Shown: one piece after another, positions 8,083 to 18,526 of the stretch
Layout of the letters: each line of letters opens with the position of its first letter
How positions within the stretch are numbered: the stretch's first letter is position 1
DNA from: Neurospora intermedia
Taxonomy: Eukaryota; Ascomycota; Sordariomycetes; Sordariales; Sordariaceae
NCBI GenBank assembly: GCA_037102815.1
Contig: BTPP01000001.1
Coordinates: 3,311,001 to 3,375,000, forward strand
Direction of reading: 5' to 3'
DNA: 64,000 nt
The notes under the pieces: generated by a model
The model's database searches: none
Told to the model about the DNA's origin: nothing
Seen by the model: the letters and a program-made list of their open reading frames with translations, nothing else
Made by a program: the position numbers and the translations under genes

Positions 8083-10590
8083 TCAAAGCTCCTCCTCTAC
8101 AACGTGACTGAGTGCCTTTGCTTCAACCTCATCCTTCGCAGCGTCTCTAATAGCCAGGATCCACTCGCTGGCAGGGCCAAAGCAATCGAATCGGACGCCA
8201 GACCGCGCAAAAGCTGCAGTGACATCCATAAAATGCTCCCTGGGGATCGCTCTGAATGTATTCCAGAGGGTGAGAAGCTGAGGGCTGGGCTCCTCACTCA
8301 TCTCACTGGTCTCGCTGCATTCGCTGTTCCCGTCATCAACGTCGCCCTCGTCATTCTCATCATCCTCCTTATCGTCCTCACCTTCGTCGTTTTCGTCACT
8401 TTCGTCGCCCTCGCTGTATTCGCTGTTCCCGCCATCTTCGCCAACCTCGCCATCCTCGCCCTCCTCATCGTATTCGTCATACCCGTCATTCTCGTAATTC
8501 TCGTCATTCTCGCCATTCTCGTCGCCCTCGCTGTCACCATCGTTCTCGTCATCATCACCAATTTCTTCTCTGTCAGCACTCTCATTCTCCTCATCTGCCG
8601 CATCGATTTCGCTTTCGTCGTCACTCTCATCTTGAGAATGCGAAACATCTCGAATGTAACGTACGCTCATCTCCTTGTCCTTGATTCCAAAGCTCTCCTC
8701 GAGCAACTCAAGGTTTGTCCAACGGTAGGGGATCCAGCACAGGAAGGAGCCAGCCTTGATCTCAGAAATAGCATTCTCCATTGAGTCCTTTACCGGTGGT
8801 GTTTCTAACCTGTGAGGCCAGTCACCATCGTACCGGTCATCCTCGTATGCAGGAATGAGCTTGAGTGGCTTGTTCGGCGCGATTTGAAAGCTGATGGAAC
8901 GGAGGCTGGCGAGGCTCCCGAATTCTTGCTGTCCATCCGCTCTCTGCAACTGACAGGCAATCTTGCCAGCATCGCATTGAGCAGCTAAATCAAACAACAT
9001 CGTTTTGACCTTCATGCGATACCTTGAGTACAGCTCGGTTCTCTTCTGGGCTTCGATATGACAACGCCATCCATTACGAACTGGTTGATGGTGTAGAACA
9101 TGACAAAAGTGGCTTTCGCCATTTTCGTCATCAGCATACACCTGCTCCTCGATCCAGATTTTGATAGGGTCGTGTTCGACAACTTCGTCATGATACACGT
9201 ATCGGGTCAGCCACAGCTCACGCTCAGCAACATCCATTTCCCATTCGTCGAGGATATTCAACTCCACGAGATTGGGCGGAAGGCGTAGAACTAGGAGATT
9301 GGCTGAAAATCCACGAGTATCCCCAAAAAGGAGATGCATCTGGATCGTCAGCTTTTCCAACCGGTCCAAGGTTGGGAGGCAGGTGAGACGCTTGCCTGAG
9401 CCAATAAAGTTTCGGAAACAGTGGGTGTAACAGAGTGTAAGACTGAGTTCCCGTAGTTCGCTGCCCTTCAAAAGCAATACCTCGGAAAGCGTTGGTACTT
9501 TTTCGGTTGGAAGATCTAGAAGTTCAGGTTGATCAGTCGGGTTCAACGGGCGCTGCTTGAGTACGAAAGAGGTAAGATTTTGAGGAATCTTGAGAAGCAT
9601 AGAGCCGAGTCTTCGGGGTTGCAACTCTGTGTCTAACAAGTGCAGGCGGCGAATACTCTTGATATTTTCGCGTAAAGGGTCAAAAGTCGAATCTGGACCG
9701 ACCGCCATTAGTGTCTCGAGAGAGCGAAAATATTGAAACGGGAACTGGCCGCTGAGTCGATAGCTATTATAGAGGTCTCCTGAGGCTTTTGAGTTTGAAG
9801 CCAAGATGAGGCTGACTAGAAACGAACAGAAATTCGGCGAGGATGATGCATTATCATCATGAAGTTTCCGGAATTTGGCAAAGCAATTATTCCAAGATCC
9901 CCAATCAGTCGGAAACTGCAATAGCAATCGTTGTACTTGAGGCGTCTCTCGGAGGATGCAGTAGAGAAACCCTTGTATGAGTTCATGCATAGGAGGGCGG
10001 GCATCAGCCGTTCTCTTCCCAGACCATTTGCACAAATCCCGTTTCAGGTCGTTAACGAGCTCTGTGGTACGCGACTTTCTCTTTGTGATTTGGACCGGAA
10101 GCGTGTCATTATGCCATACGTCGCTGGCGACTCGGATGTTCCAGTCGAACTCATGCGGTCGGGTTTTGCGCGAAGCTTTACCAAAGAGCCATTGTCCCAA
10201 ATCCGCCCAAAGGCCTGGTATGACGCAGTTGAAAAGGTTTCTTTCTTGATTCTCGTTGTTGAAAGCAATCAAGAGCGCCAAATCTTGAACCATGTTGCCT
10301 GCCTGAGGGTTCTCTAAAAGCGTCCGCGTGAAGAAGGGTAATGCTGAGGCGTCGTGGAGGATGACGGTGTGGTAAAGCATCGGGGAGGCCACAGCCCGGC
10401 AACGGTAGCAGACGATGCAAAGAGCCCGCAAAGTCCGGCGATCTTGAAGCTGGCGAGCCAGTTCGCTGTCCTCGTTCTCATTCTTGCGTACGGGGCGGTA
10501 GTCCGGGAAGACATCGCTCTTGTTAGGCAGGGTGAGAGTGAAGTGACTGAAAATTTGAGTGAGCGTCTCAAATGGCAGTTTGGGTAGCAT
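8083..10590 (-). CDS. F-box-type protein with long acidic C-terminal tract
   Basis: A single uninterrupted frame of 835 codons from the first ATG (10590-10588); further upstream in frame there is only TTG. The N-terminus MLPKLPFETLTQIFSHF matches the start of fungal F-box domains. A typical RALCIVCYRCRAVASPMLYHTVIL motif (F-box plus linker to leucine-rich region) lies about residues 55-80. The middle contains Leu-rich stretches spaced like fungal F-box leucine-rich proteins (ELRELSLTLC, LDRLEKLTIQM, LPPNLVELNIL). Residues about 650-760 are a low-complexity run of Asp, Glu, Asn and Gly. A conserved-looking last segment of about 75 residues follows. F-box proteins dock substrates to SCF ubiquitin ligases through Skp1. 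Substrate and partner are unknown. The last codons share 38 of 39 bases with a site at 480-518. Confidence 0.75.
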   Translation of the reverse strand: MLPKLPFETLTQIFSHFTLTLPNKSDVFPDYRPVRKNENEDSELARQLQDRRTLRALCIVCYRCRAVASPMLYHTVILHDASALPFFTRTLLENPQAGNMVQDLALLIAFNNENQERNLFNCVIPGLWADLGQWLFGKASRKTRPHEFDWNIRVASDVWHNDTLPVQITKRKSRTTELVNDLKRDLCKWSGKRTADARPPMHELIQGFLYCILRETPQVQRLLLQFPTDWGSWNNCFAKFRKLHDDNASSSPNFCSFLVSLILASNSKASGDLYNSYRLSGQFPFQYFRSLETLMAVGPDSTFDPLRENIKSIRRLHLLDTELQPRRLGSMLLKIPQNLTSFVLKQRPLNPTDQPELLDLPTEKVPTLSEVLLLKGSELRELSLTLCYTHCFRNFIGSGKRLTCLPTLDRLEKLTIQMHLLFGDTRGFSANLLVLRLPPNLVELNILDEWEMDVAERELWLTRYVYHDEVVEHDPIKIWIEEQVYADDENGESHFCHVLHHQPVRNGWRCHIEAQKRTELYSRYRMKVKTMLFDLAAQCDAGKIACQLQRADGQQEFGSLASLRSISFQIAPNKPLKLIPAYEDDRYDGDWPHRLETPPVKDSMENAISEIKAGSFLCWIPYRWTNLELLEESFGIKDKEMSVRYIRDVSHSQDESDDESEIDAADEENESADREEIGDDDENDGDSEGDENGENDENYENDGYDEYDEEGEDGEVGEDGGNSEYSEGDESDENDEGEDDKEDDENDEGDVDDGNSECSETSEMSEEPSPQLLTLWNTFRAIPREHFMDVTAAFARSGVRFDCFGPASEWILAIRDAAKDEVEAKALSHVVEEEL
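8088..8126. repeat. 39-bp sequence shared with the Gypsy relic
   Basis: Second copy of the 480-518 sequence, same orientation, one mismatch. It covers the final twelve codons of the F-box gene up to just before its stop codon. Confidence 0.85.
8320..8630 (-). repeat. Asp/Glu/Asn-rich low-complexity coding tract
   Basis: This is an imperfect repeat of GAC/GAG/AAT/GGC codons in the F-box gene (ENDEN, YENDGYDEYDEEGEDGE and similar). The opposite strand is open by composition alone (Val/Leu/Ile-rich) and should not be read as a membrane protein. Confidence 0.85.
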
Positions 10591-12220
10591 CTTGAGCTCC
10601 CTCAAAGTGTCGGGTGAATATTCCTACGTCAAGTCAGTTGACTCGTTGCTTTGGAAGTTTGAAAAATGGTGGCTTTGAGGGGGGATTATGGAGGGGAGAA
10701 AAAAAAAGGACGCGAGTCTCTTGTCAAGATAAGTGGTTTAAATACAAGGCTCTCAGCTGATCCTATGTTTTTGCCTTTCCTAACGCGCAGATTTTTGGGG
10801 CCTGGTCGGATGGCAGCAAACCAAACACCATTTCTTCTATCCCAACTCGGGAACCTGCGTCCTGAGACTCGGTGATGGGTCATTGTCGACAGTCAGACAT
10901 GTGACTTGTTGAAACAAGGTCATCACAATGTGTTTTATCGTTTGTCGTGGGTTTGGCATACGCGGATGACCAGATGGAGAAGATGCCTCAGACATGAGAT
11001 TCTATCAGAGCATATCGTACGGCGATGTCTTGATGACGATCAGCTTATTATCAAGATGCGAATTAAGATGGCTCGACGACGTTTGAGTGTTCTCGAGATG
11101 AAAGTTGGGAGACGTTGAACGTTTGAAGTCATTCCACTTTCAGTATCCAATGTGGGTGAGGTGGGGTTCGGATGAAGACTGACGTTACGTAGGACCTCAT
11201 TGTTCTGCCTGCCGCAAACACGAGGTACCGGCACCGGTATTTCGAGTTGCCCATCGAGAAGAAGGCAGCAATGTGACCAATCAAGGGCCTGTAACGTTAG
11301 CGCAATTAAAAGAGAACAAAAAAAGCTAAAGCAGGTGCAAGTGGCTTGGCTCACCAGGGGGATGCCCCTGCCAAATGCAAAACAGTCCCAGGAGATGATC
11401 CGTGCATTTCGGCGTCCATTTCCCCTGCCTCCATGGTTCGCGTGATGCTGCATGGTGGCGGCCTGCTTTCGTTTGGCCTTGGCCGTCGGGGCCGTTCAAC
11501 GTTCACCATCTCTTTCCACTTCCACGAGCAGCAAGCAGTGTGATGAGCAGAGGTGAAAGAAGCCTGAGAGATATCCGCTGATTGCGCAGTGGAGCCATGC
11601 CAGGGCGACCCCTGCCAAGTGCTGGCCGAGCCTGGGGTGCATCCCGTCCACTCCACGCGGTGACCCGTCCCCGAATTGGGGTCTTCTGCCTCTAGCTGCT
11701 CCACCTGCTTTTTGTTCGCTGTTGCGCTCCCCATGGAAATTATCGCCATGGCAAGAGACCCATACGACGTTGAATTAATGTAATTGCACCTTTACCTTTT
11801 CAAACACGCGGCAAAATCTCCCCCGAGGAATCCCCCCCTCCGTCAGGTCCCAGTCCTTCCACCTTCCGTGATTCCCAGACTTCAAGTTCCTTGGGCCTGC
11901 CTCACCTTCCCGTCCTTTCCACTTTCCCCTTCTCTCTTTCTCACCAGTGCACTGTCCGAGTCACGAGCTGTCGCAACAACGAAGTGCTCGCTCGACATCA
12001 ATGCAGCATTGAATGTATCAATGCATCTGTTTATCTTGATGCCTTACAGACACCAGCTATTTTGATCACAGTCGACGACAGACAACACATCCCAGCCAGT
12101 CATGCCGTCATGAGCACACCACATCGTAGCTTGCAGTCCGCTACCGACCTTCCTTGATATCACCAGGACCAACCTAACAAACGCAACAAAAAGAACAAAA
12201 TTACAAATCCAACACTCACT
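10591..12220. other. Divergent intergenic region
   Basis: It separates the divergently transcribed F-box gene (-) and the Ser-rich gene (+), so it should hold both promoters. No gene, RNA or repeat longer than about 15 bp is convincing. Short motif-free frames occur on both strands. Confidence 0.5.
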
Positions 12221-12300
12221 CTGGCTATCGCAGCTCTGTCTCTCTTTGTCTCTCTCTCTTCATTTTGGTCTTCTTGGTCCGCCGTCATCGTCACTCATCG
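12221..12300 (+). promoter_or_regulatory. CT-rich tract, likely core promoter/leader
   Basis: A run of CTCTGTCTCTCTTTG and CTCTCTCTCTTC lies 150-225 bp before the ATG at 12448. Long CT tracts just upstream of start sites are common in highly expressed filamentous-fungal genes. Assignment is by position and composition only. Confidence 0.4.
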
Positions 12301-12447
12301 TCGCTGTTTTATTCCCTTGTCGTTCGTTTTTTTGTCTACAACAACTTCAACAAAGTCTACCACTCCGAATTCTCGATACCTAGTCCTTCGAGAAATCCGC
12401 ATCTGGCCCCCAATTGGACTCAGCCACATTCCTAAATACCGCCCAAG

Positions 12448-13254
12448 ATGCCGTCCCACGCCCGCCGCCAGTCGCATTCCTCGATAGACCGAGTCTTCGA
12501 CCTGTTGGCCGATCTGGAAGATACACAGATCTCTTTGCTCTTGGACGACTTCAACCACACCACTCCGAGCAATGTCCCCGTTTCGAAGGCTATTGACCTC
12601 TTCGAAACCGATCCCAAGCGGAAGGCAAAGCGCAGCTCCACCATCAGGTCTTCCTCCCCGGTGAGGAACCTCCAGACCGAGCTCGAGCGAAGGCACAGCA
12701 GGAGAGTTGCGGCCAAGATTGCTCCCCAGCACCTCACATCCCAACGACCCCAGGCCAAGCCAACGACGCCATACATCACCACTCCCAATGACCCCTCAAG
12801 GAGCCTGTCGTTCTCGTCGTCTGCCTCCGAGTATTCCGACCGTCCCGTGACGCCGACCGATGTATCCCCCGCGCCGTCTTTCCGCGCCCGCTCTTATAAG
12901 CGCATCAGCAGACCGACTCTACTCTCCCCAACGGCCACGGCCGAGCTTCACGAGTTGTTGATGGCCTATCTATACGGAACTCCAAGCTCGTCGAACCTGA
13001 CTTCCGCGACCACCTCGAGTGCCCCATCGCCCACAACCCCCGACCCAGCCTCGCGCTTCTCTCCTTTCTCGTCTTCTTCTTCTTTCATGTCATCAGCGAG
13101 CCGAGCAAGAGTGGAACCAGAACCTTTTTTCGACATGTTTGAGCCCTCGCCTGCCCGCGCGCCCATTTCGGCATTCGGTTCTTTTGGTGGACGGACAAGA
13201 GCGGAGCCGGCAGCGAACATGAGTGGCATATTTGAAGTTTTGGCCTCTCATTAA
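12448..13254 (+). CDS. Ser/Pro-rich protein of unknown function
   Basis: A single exon of 268 codons with a CAAGATGCC start. I do not recognise a characterised family. The N-terminal RVFDLLADLEDTQISLLLDDF (residues 15-35) looks like an amphipathic helix. Basic patches follow (DPKRKAKRSS, RRHSRRVAAK). The middle is Ser/Thr/Pro-rich and likely disordered. A compact hydrophobic patch TAELHELLMAYLYGT lies near 165-180, and another Ser-rich stretch precedes the C-terminal FDMF and GIFEVL. The pattern of short conserved-looking helices in a disordered chain suggests a regulatory or adaptor protein (inference). The 5' leader is long and CT-rich. Codon use and the absence of RIP signs indicate a live gene. 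Confidence 0.65.
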   Translation: MPSHARRQSHSSIDRVFDLLADLEDTQISLLLDDFNHTTPSNVPVSKAIDLFETDPKRKAKRSSTIRSSSPVRNLQTELERRHSRRVAAKIAPQHLTSQRPQAKPTTPYITTPNDPSRSLSFSSSASEYSDRPVTPTDVSPAPSFRARSYKRISRPTLLSPTATAELHELLMAYLYGTPSSSNLTSATTSSAPSPTTPDPASRFSPFSSSSSFMSSASRARVEPEPFFDMFEPSPARAPISAFGSFGGRTRAEPAANMSGIFEVLASH

Positions 13255-15340
13255 GAAAGCTTTAGAGAGGAAAGCTCGTCAAACTCGTACGCTCGCACAC
13301 ACAAGTGCTGCCTTCTCTCTCTTTTTCGCTTCTTGATTGGACTTATTTTATTTTTATTATATCTGGGTAATCTCATTGAGTTGTCAATGAGAAAGAGAGA
13401 GATATCGGACACATACACAAAACGCACATCATTCAACAGCTTCTTTGCTCTGGCTCTGGCTCTGGCTCTGGTTCTAGGCAGACGAAAAGGAAACCTTCAA
13501 CTGTACATGTACTACTATCCGCTATCGATTTGGGACCCTCTGGGACCGAATCAATGTTACCAATATACTCTTCGAAACATATTCTAATGGGGAGCCTTCG
13601 TGGCTGCCGAATTGCAAAACTTTACTTCACTTTGCGTACATATTATTATTATGATTATTTTGAAGCTATTAGATAATGACGCCCCAACGACGGATTGACT
13701 TTGAAAGCTGAACACAATCACTTTTTTTGTTCTTAGAACGCTTCCCTGCCATATGAGATCATAAATCCCAGATTTGAGGTCAAACCATCAAGGAGGGTTG
13801 GCGACTTGCCACTTGCCTTGAAAACTACATACATTGTCCTAGACAACTCTCAAATTCAATTGGTCTGCCATTAACCATGTGCTCTCCGCCTGCACTTTGA
13901 TTCAGATCTCCCGAGACGAGACAAGTGCGGTACGGCCGAGTCGATATATATATGCCATCAAATATACCAGGAATCCCCTTGATTATATCTGTAGGACTCT
14001 AGACACTTGTGTGTCTCACACACACATGGTTCACATGCTTACCAGGCATGATGCCAGTTCAGCTTAAGGTACAATCGTACCTCTACGTACGCTAGCTCAG
14101 CTTGACTACCTGGTGCTAACTTTGTCATAACCACCTGTCTAGGTACCTCCTATCAATGGATCGGACAGGGCGAACCAATTCTTTGTTGAAGCTGATTGTC
14201 CTGCCATGTGGAAGTAGTAGTAGTAAACCAGTTTAGGAAGGGCATTGGGTGTTTGTGTTACCAATGCTGAACCGAGTGCCCGAGAGGGGATGTAGTTCTG
14301 TCTCACAACGAATGGTTCATAGCTCGAAGCTGGATGCTCTTCCGTTGAAGCCGAAGCTGAACCGAGTACCGAAGCGAGGCGGACTAGAGGCGGATGTGTC
14401 GGGGACATACACAAGCTGGAACTCTCCATCATTTGATACATTGACCGTGTGAATGGAGTTGATTCTTTCTGTTTACCTACCTCTCGTTACATACTTGAGT
14501 ATAACTCAACAATATTTTGATCATGAGCCTCAGGAGTAGTTTATTCAGTTCCTCCTATCCGCTCAAGACCCACTGCTTCTTATCGCAGTTAGGTAGCCGG
14601 TCATAATGCCGATCTTGCTGGGGAGGGTGATAATGTTGGGATAGGACGCGTTCTTGACGGGCTGGTACAGCTTCATCGGGGCGTTGTCTTTCAAGCACAA
14701 GTTGTACGTGCCGGCAATCTGGTCCATGAGCGCCAGGGTGCGTGCGGTATTTACCCGGGACGTGGGTGGCGCGGTCTTTGCGATCGAAGATGATGTATCC
14801 TCCTCATTGTAGCATTGTACAGTCAATCTACCACGGGAAAATTCAAAGGGCCATTTTCTGGTTTTGGCTTCCACTACCTTCAAACCACCTCATAGGGCGC
14901 TACCGAGGGGTCATCTCGTAGTGGGATCATGGTCGAGTATGCGCACCATTCATACCTAATTGGTTGGTTCGTGCAAGAGATGGGATCCCGCTTTTACCTA
15001 GTCGCCGTCACTTGTCGGCTCCTGAAGCTTGACTGAGAGAAAACGCGAGTGGGCTTATTGTATGACCGCGCGCAGCTAGTCTGCCGCACCTGCTCTCTTG
15101 AAAACAACACAAAAAGGGTATTCCGAAGTAATGAATCGCACCATCTGGAGAAGCTGCATTGTCGGCAGCACAGATGGCGTCAATCACTTTGACTGAAGTG
15201 AGAAAGTTTCGTTAACGTCAGCTGAGAGATACGGACAAGTCCACAGAGCGTAGCTAGGAACATCTCAATAAAAAAAACCGAGCTTCTTCAAACTGATGGA
15301 AAGATGAAGCAGTAACCAGAACGGAAAAGCAAAATAATCG
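13255..15340. other. Intergenic region
   Basis: No supported gene. The first 350 bp is the likely 3' untranslated region of the Ser-rich gene. It includes a hexamer microsatellite at about 13446-13475 (CTCTGG repeats). A 12-bp motif GCTGAACCGAGT occurs twice near 14264 and 14358 with loosely similar flanks. A 106-codon frame at 14563-14883 (-) lacks an upstream ATG and motifs. Confidence 0.5.
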
Positions 15341-15347
15341 AAAAAAA
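15341..15347 (-). terminator. Pol III terminator of tRNA-Gly
   Basis: A run of seven T's on the minus strand begins five bases after the tRNA's discriminator side. This is the standard RNA polymerase III stop. Confidence 0.8.
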
Positions 15348-15352
15348 GATGT

Positions 15353-15438
15353 GCGCCGACCGGGGTTCGAACCCGGGTCCCTCGCTGGTTCCAAAGGAGT
15401 TTGGGAAGCGAGGATGCTAACCACTATACCATCGGCGC
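15353..15438 (-). tRNA. tRNA-Gly(CCC) with a short intron
   Basis: On the minus strand a full cloverleaf can be folded. The acceptor GCGCCGA pairs with TCGGCGC. The D-arm is GTAT..GCAT with the GTGGTTAG loop. The anticodon stem CTCGC pairs with GCGAG, and the T-arm is CCGGG-TTCGAAC-CCCGG. The anticodon CCC lies at 15403-15405 (+ coordinates), preceded by TT and followed by A37. About 15 extra bases at 15387-15401 sit at the canonical intron position after base 37. Their exact ends are uncertain by one base. A-box and B-box sequences are intact, so it looks functional. Confidence 0.92.
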
Positions 15439-15871
15439 GGTTTGCTTGTTGAAATAACCTCACAAGCCTGTACTTATGTACGCCAAGATTAACCTGTATC
15501 GCCAACAAGTTCCGATTCGTGCTGCCTGTCATCTGACATGCCACCACACTTCTGCGAGAGACACTCTTTTGGCAATTCCGCATTTCGTAGCGGATAACAC
15601 TACATCTTCTTTCAACGAATATTAATACCTAGGGACCGCTGGTACAATAATTTGTTTTCCTGCATTCCTGTCGTTCGGCCATGCATTACGGTTTTGCAGG
15701 CCCCATGTTCGATATTCATCCGTACCTAGGGAATATTTTGGAAGGTTCGTACTTCCACAGTTGTGCACTACGTACAAGGCCCTAATTCTTTGAAATACTA
15801 AGAACTAGAAGACCGGTTTTCATGACACCTGAGCGGATTATTAACAAGTGTGGCCAACTTGCGCACCCTAA
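15439..15871. other. Intergenic region
   Basis: Nothing recognisable apart from the flanking sequence upstream of the tRNA and downstream of the NmrA-like gene. Confidence 0.5.
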
Positions 15872-16972
15872 TCACTGCCTCATCTTGACCGCGATGTCGA
15901 CCGCGCGCTTGGTCGCCTCATCCAAATCCTCCTTCGGCAGTCCCAACAACTGATTATCCACCTCTTCTTCACCAAATGTCGTTTTACCAAACCAACTGAC
16001 CTCATCGGGCAGGAAAATCGAGGCATACAAAGCGAGCACAAACCCATCATGATGTCTTGAACCAGTCGCCATGAGCTTCAATCCTCGCTCCCTCCTCTCC
16101 ACAGAAGATTCCTTCGTGATAGTCCAATCCTCATCCGTGGTTCCCATGACACGGTGAACCAAGTCCAGCATATCCCTCTGCGAGACATTGAAGCTCCCGA
16201 CACGCAACGGTCTGTTCTTCCACCTCGCAACCGTGAGATCTTGGTCGTTCTCATCCTCGGGTAGCTCTTTCAAGCTGAAGAGCTTTGCGATAGCTCTTCC
16301 CACCTGCCTCGTCGTAGTGGTCCAGATCTTCTTCTCGCCGTTGTCAAAGAAGGTCACCTTCTTGTCAGGCAGCGTAAAACCGTAAGTGCGCTCACCCAAA
16401 GAAAGCGAGAAGTCATACCAAAACGAGCAATGAACACTGATCCAGCTCGACACCCCCTGCGTTTCGACGTCCTTCAGGTTCTGGTACACAACTTCGCCGT
16501 GCAGCGACTCCTTGCGTTTCTTCTCGTCGTCGTCGAGCCACACCCAGCCATACCCGTTGGGGATCACGTAGGGCACACCAGCCTTGGCGGCCGCGACGAC
16601 GAGCCTGTGGTGGGTGTCAGGAGGGGCCTGTGACCATAGGCAGATGATGAGGACTTGTTGGCCCCGGAGAGCGTCGACTAAGGCGGCTTCGCCATCGTTG
16701 CTATCGTAGGACACGGCGATGGTCTTGAGACCTACAGGCAGAGAGCTGGTGCTCCCGGGCCGGGTGATGGCGGTTATGGTATGTTTTCCGGTGGCGAGGA
16801 GTTCTTCGGCGATGGGGTAGCCAATGGTGCCACCGGCCTAGAAGGGTTTGGTCAATAGGTGAGTACAGACAACACCGTATAATTGCGTGTGATGACTTAC
16901 ACCGACGATGGTGATGCGCTCAATGCGGTTGGTGAACCCAGCAGGTTCGTCTTTGGCGTATTTTACGGTCAT
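15872..16972 (-). CDS. NmrA/isoflavone-reductase-like NAD(P)-binding protein
   Basis: Two exons, 16972-16901 and 16837-15872, join in frame to 345 residues. The 63-nt intron (16838-16900) has GTAAGT and CTAG ends and phase 0. The joint falls inside the dinucleotide-binding motif G24-A-G-G27-T-I-G30, which confirms the splice. The N-terminus has a hydrophobic strand (ITIV) before that loop and an Arg at the end of strand 2 (ITRPGS), which usually favours NADPH. The pattern matches atypical short-chain reductases of the NmrA/isoflavone-reductase-like group, which are either redox sensors or small-molecule reductases. Family length is usually 300-350, so it is full length. The substrate is unknown. 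A TATA element lies about 110 bp upstream of the ATG. Confidence 0.85.
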
Positions 16973-17080
16973 GATGAGAGTCAATGTTGCTAACGAGGGC
17001 TGTTGATGATGGTGTTGTCTTGTGTGTTATGCTGTTTCTAAACCACAGATCTTGACCTCGGTTGTTTTTTCCATCTTCTC

Positions 17081-17089
17081 CTATTTATA
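17081..17089 (-). promoter_or_regulatory. TATA box of the NmrA-like gene
   Basis: TATAAATAG on the minus strand starts about 117 bp before the ATG. This is a good match and fits a start site near 17055. Confidence 0.5.
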
Positions 17090-17937
17090 CCCGTTGTCCT
17101 CATATATCAAGTCATCTTCATTTGTTGCCATGCGGCCACATTAATTCCGTTCCGTCCGAATGGCACCTCATGCTATCGGACTTAGAAGCTCACAGTCCGA
17201 CGCGGACCCATGACGTACCTCGAGCATCCATTACACGAAACGTAGAAGGCCAGGGTCTTGACTCCGGGCGCATAGTAAGCTCAGACCGTCCGCACAAGGT
17301 GGAGGGTTTCCCGAAAAAGCATCTCCGTTGTAAGCGACATTTTGCGGTATCTCCGTCGCACCACCAGCCGCGTAATCGACACACGCTGACATAACCAAAT
17401 GAAGTCGTTCGTAAGCGGCTAAGTGCCAATCAAGTGCAACTCAGTCGTCAGGTATTTGCTTTGTCATACTTTGACTCCCACACGTCCTCATATTTTCGAG
17501 CCAGGACGGAGCTGATCGGACTTCGAGACCAGTGACGATATGCCAATATGCGAACTAACAAACGACAGTTTGCTCGCGGCTGTTATACCAACCAAAATGA
17601 GACGAGGCTTGAAGGTTGCAGGATTTGGGATAATGTCAAAGATGCAGTGAATAGGTTCGTACTACCCAGGAGACTGTCAATTCGTATATTCTAAGGCCAT
17701 GATGGTGCACATCTTGTGTGTTGTGAATGGTTGGCAGACAACAACGAATCTGTGCGGTGGTGTGGGGGGTTACCACTTATTCGGGATCGGGATGGTGTGT
17801 CTTGTTGCGAGGTAACAGCTGGTAATAGCGATTCCAAACAGTCGAGATTTGAGGCGTTCAAAGAAAAGTTATGTCAACTGAGGACTTGGAGTTCGAAGGG
17901 GTTGATGGCCATAGAAATTGCGGAAGAAGATAGGTAA
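17090..17937. other. Intergenic region next to the AT-rich block
   Basis: No gene supported. Two frames of 73-110 codons lack motifs. Base composition is still balanced, so this is not RIP-mutated. Confidence 0.5.
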
Positions 17938-18014
17938 TTCCCAGGATAACCCCGCCCGGCCCCGCACGCCGCCGCGGTTTACCCCACATTCACGGCCCCA
18001 CATTGTGATCCATT

Positions 18015-18066
18015 CCCACCGCCAAACGCCAGACCCTCGTATCCACCGCCAAACGCTAGACCCTCC
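18015..18066. repeat. Tandem duplication at the isochore border
   Basis: A unit of about 26 bp containing CCACCGCCAAACGC and AGACCCTC is present twice in a row, at about 18015-18040 and 18043-18066, in an unusually C-rich stretch that starts near 17945. Confidence 0.7.
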
Positions 18067-18088
18067 TTACACCCCCATTATCTGGCTA

Positions 18089-18124
18089 ACTATCGAATCG
18101 CTGGCGAGCCTAGTAGATAGTTAG
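18089..18124. repeat. Inverted repeat CTAACTATC / GATAGTTAG at the border
   Basis: Nine-base arms, at about 18089-18097 and 18115-18123, face each other across about 17 bp. Immediately to the right the sequence turns AT-rich. It could be a terminal mark of the outer repeat or a hairpin. Confidence 0.5.
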
Positions 18125-18126
18125 AA

Positions 18127-18526
18127 TTAATTGATATTATTAATAATGAAGCTATTTATACTTGTACGCCCGTAATTACTTACTATAATTCACTATACTT
18201 CGTACTACTACTAAGAAGACCGACCCCCGGGCCGCCGCCGCCGCCGCCGCCATTGTAACGTTCAATAGGAAGCGTTATACTAATTAGGCGGCGGATATTA
18301 ACCGAAAAATTATTAATAATCTATAACCTCTACCCTCCTCTCCTATAAGGAAGAACCCTCTACAATAATATAAAAAGAACCGCAAAATAGCAGACCCTAA
18401 GTCCGAACCGGAGAATATAAAGCCTCCTACCGTTAATTCGAAGGGTAAAGGCAAGGCTACTACCCCCCCCGTTAAACCCACTCCTACTCCGAAGAAGGTT
18501 ATTTTTAAAATTATAAAGAAGGCTAC
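18127..18526. repeat. Repeat F, left part (unclassified)
   Basis: RIP-mutated sequence with a CCG-triplet run at about 18233-18252 and a Pro/Lys/Thr-rich coding-like stretch near 18440-18520 (TPTPKK-type). It stops at the TSD GCTAC (18522-18526) of element C. Its other side resumes at 58553 with the same Pro/Lys/Thr-rich character. The identity of the parent is unknown. Confidence 0.5.

Noticed and set aside
8104-8784. 226-codon plus-strand frame rich in Val/Leu/Ile, looking like a membrane protein
   Set aside because: It is the exact antisense of the Asp/Glu-rich tract of the F-box gene. The hydrophobicity is forced by the codons on the other strand.
10591-10605. Upstream start for the F-box protein at 10605
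   Set aside because: The codon is TTG; the first in-frame ATG is 10590-10588 and gives a normal F-box start.
14563-14883. 106-codon minus-strand frame
   Set aside because: Begins with TTG, has no upstream ATG, no motif, and no splice-supported extension.
15254-15583. 109-codon minus-strand frame
   Set aside because: Overlaps the tRNA-Gly gene on the same strand; no motif.
17062-17394. 110-codon plus-strand frame upstream of the NmrA-like gene
   Set aside because: Overlaps the TATA box and promoter of the minus-strand gene; no motif.
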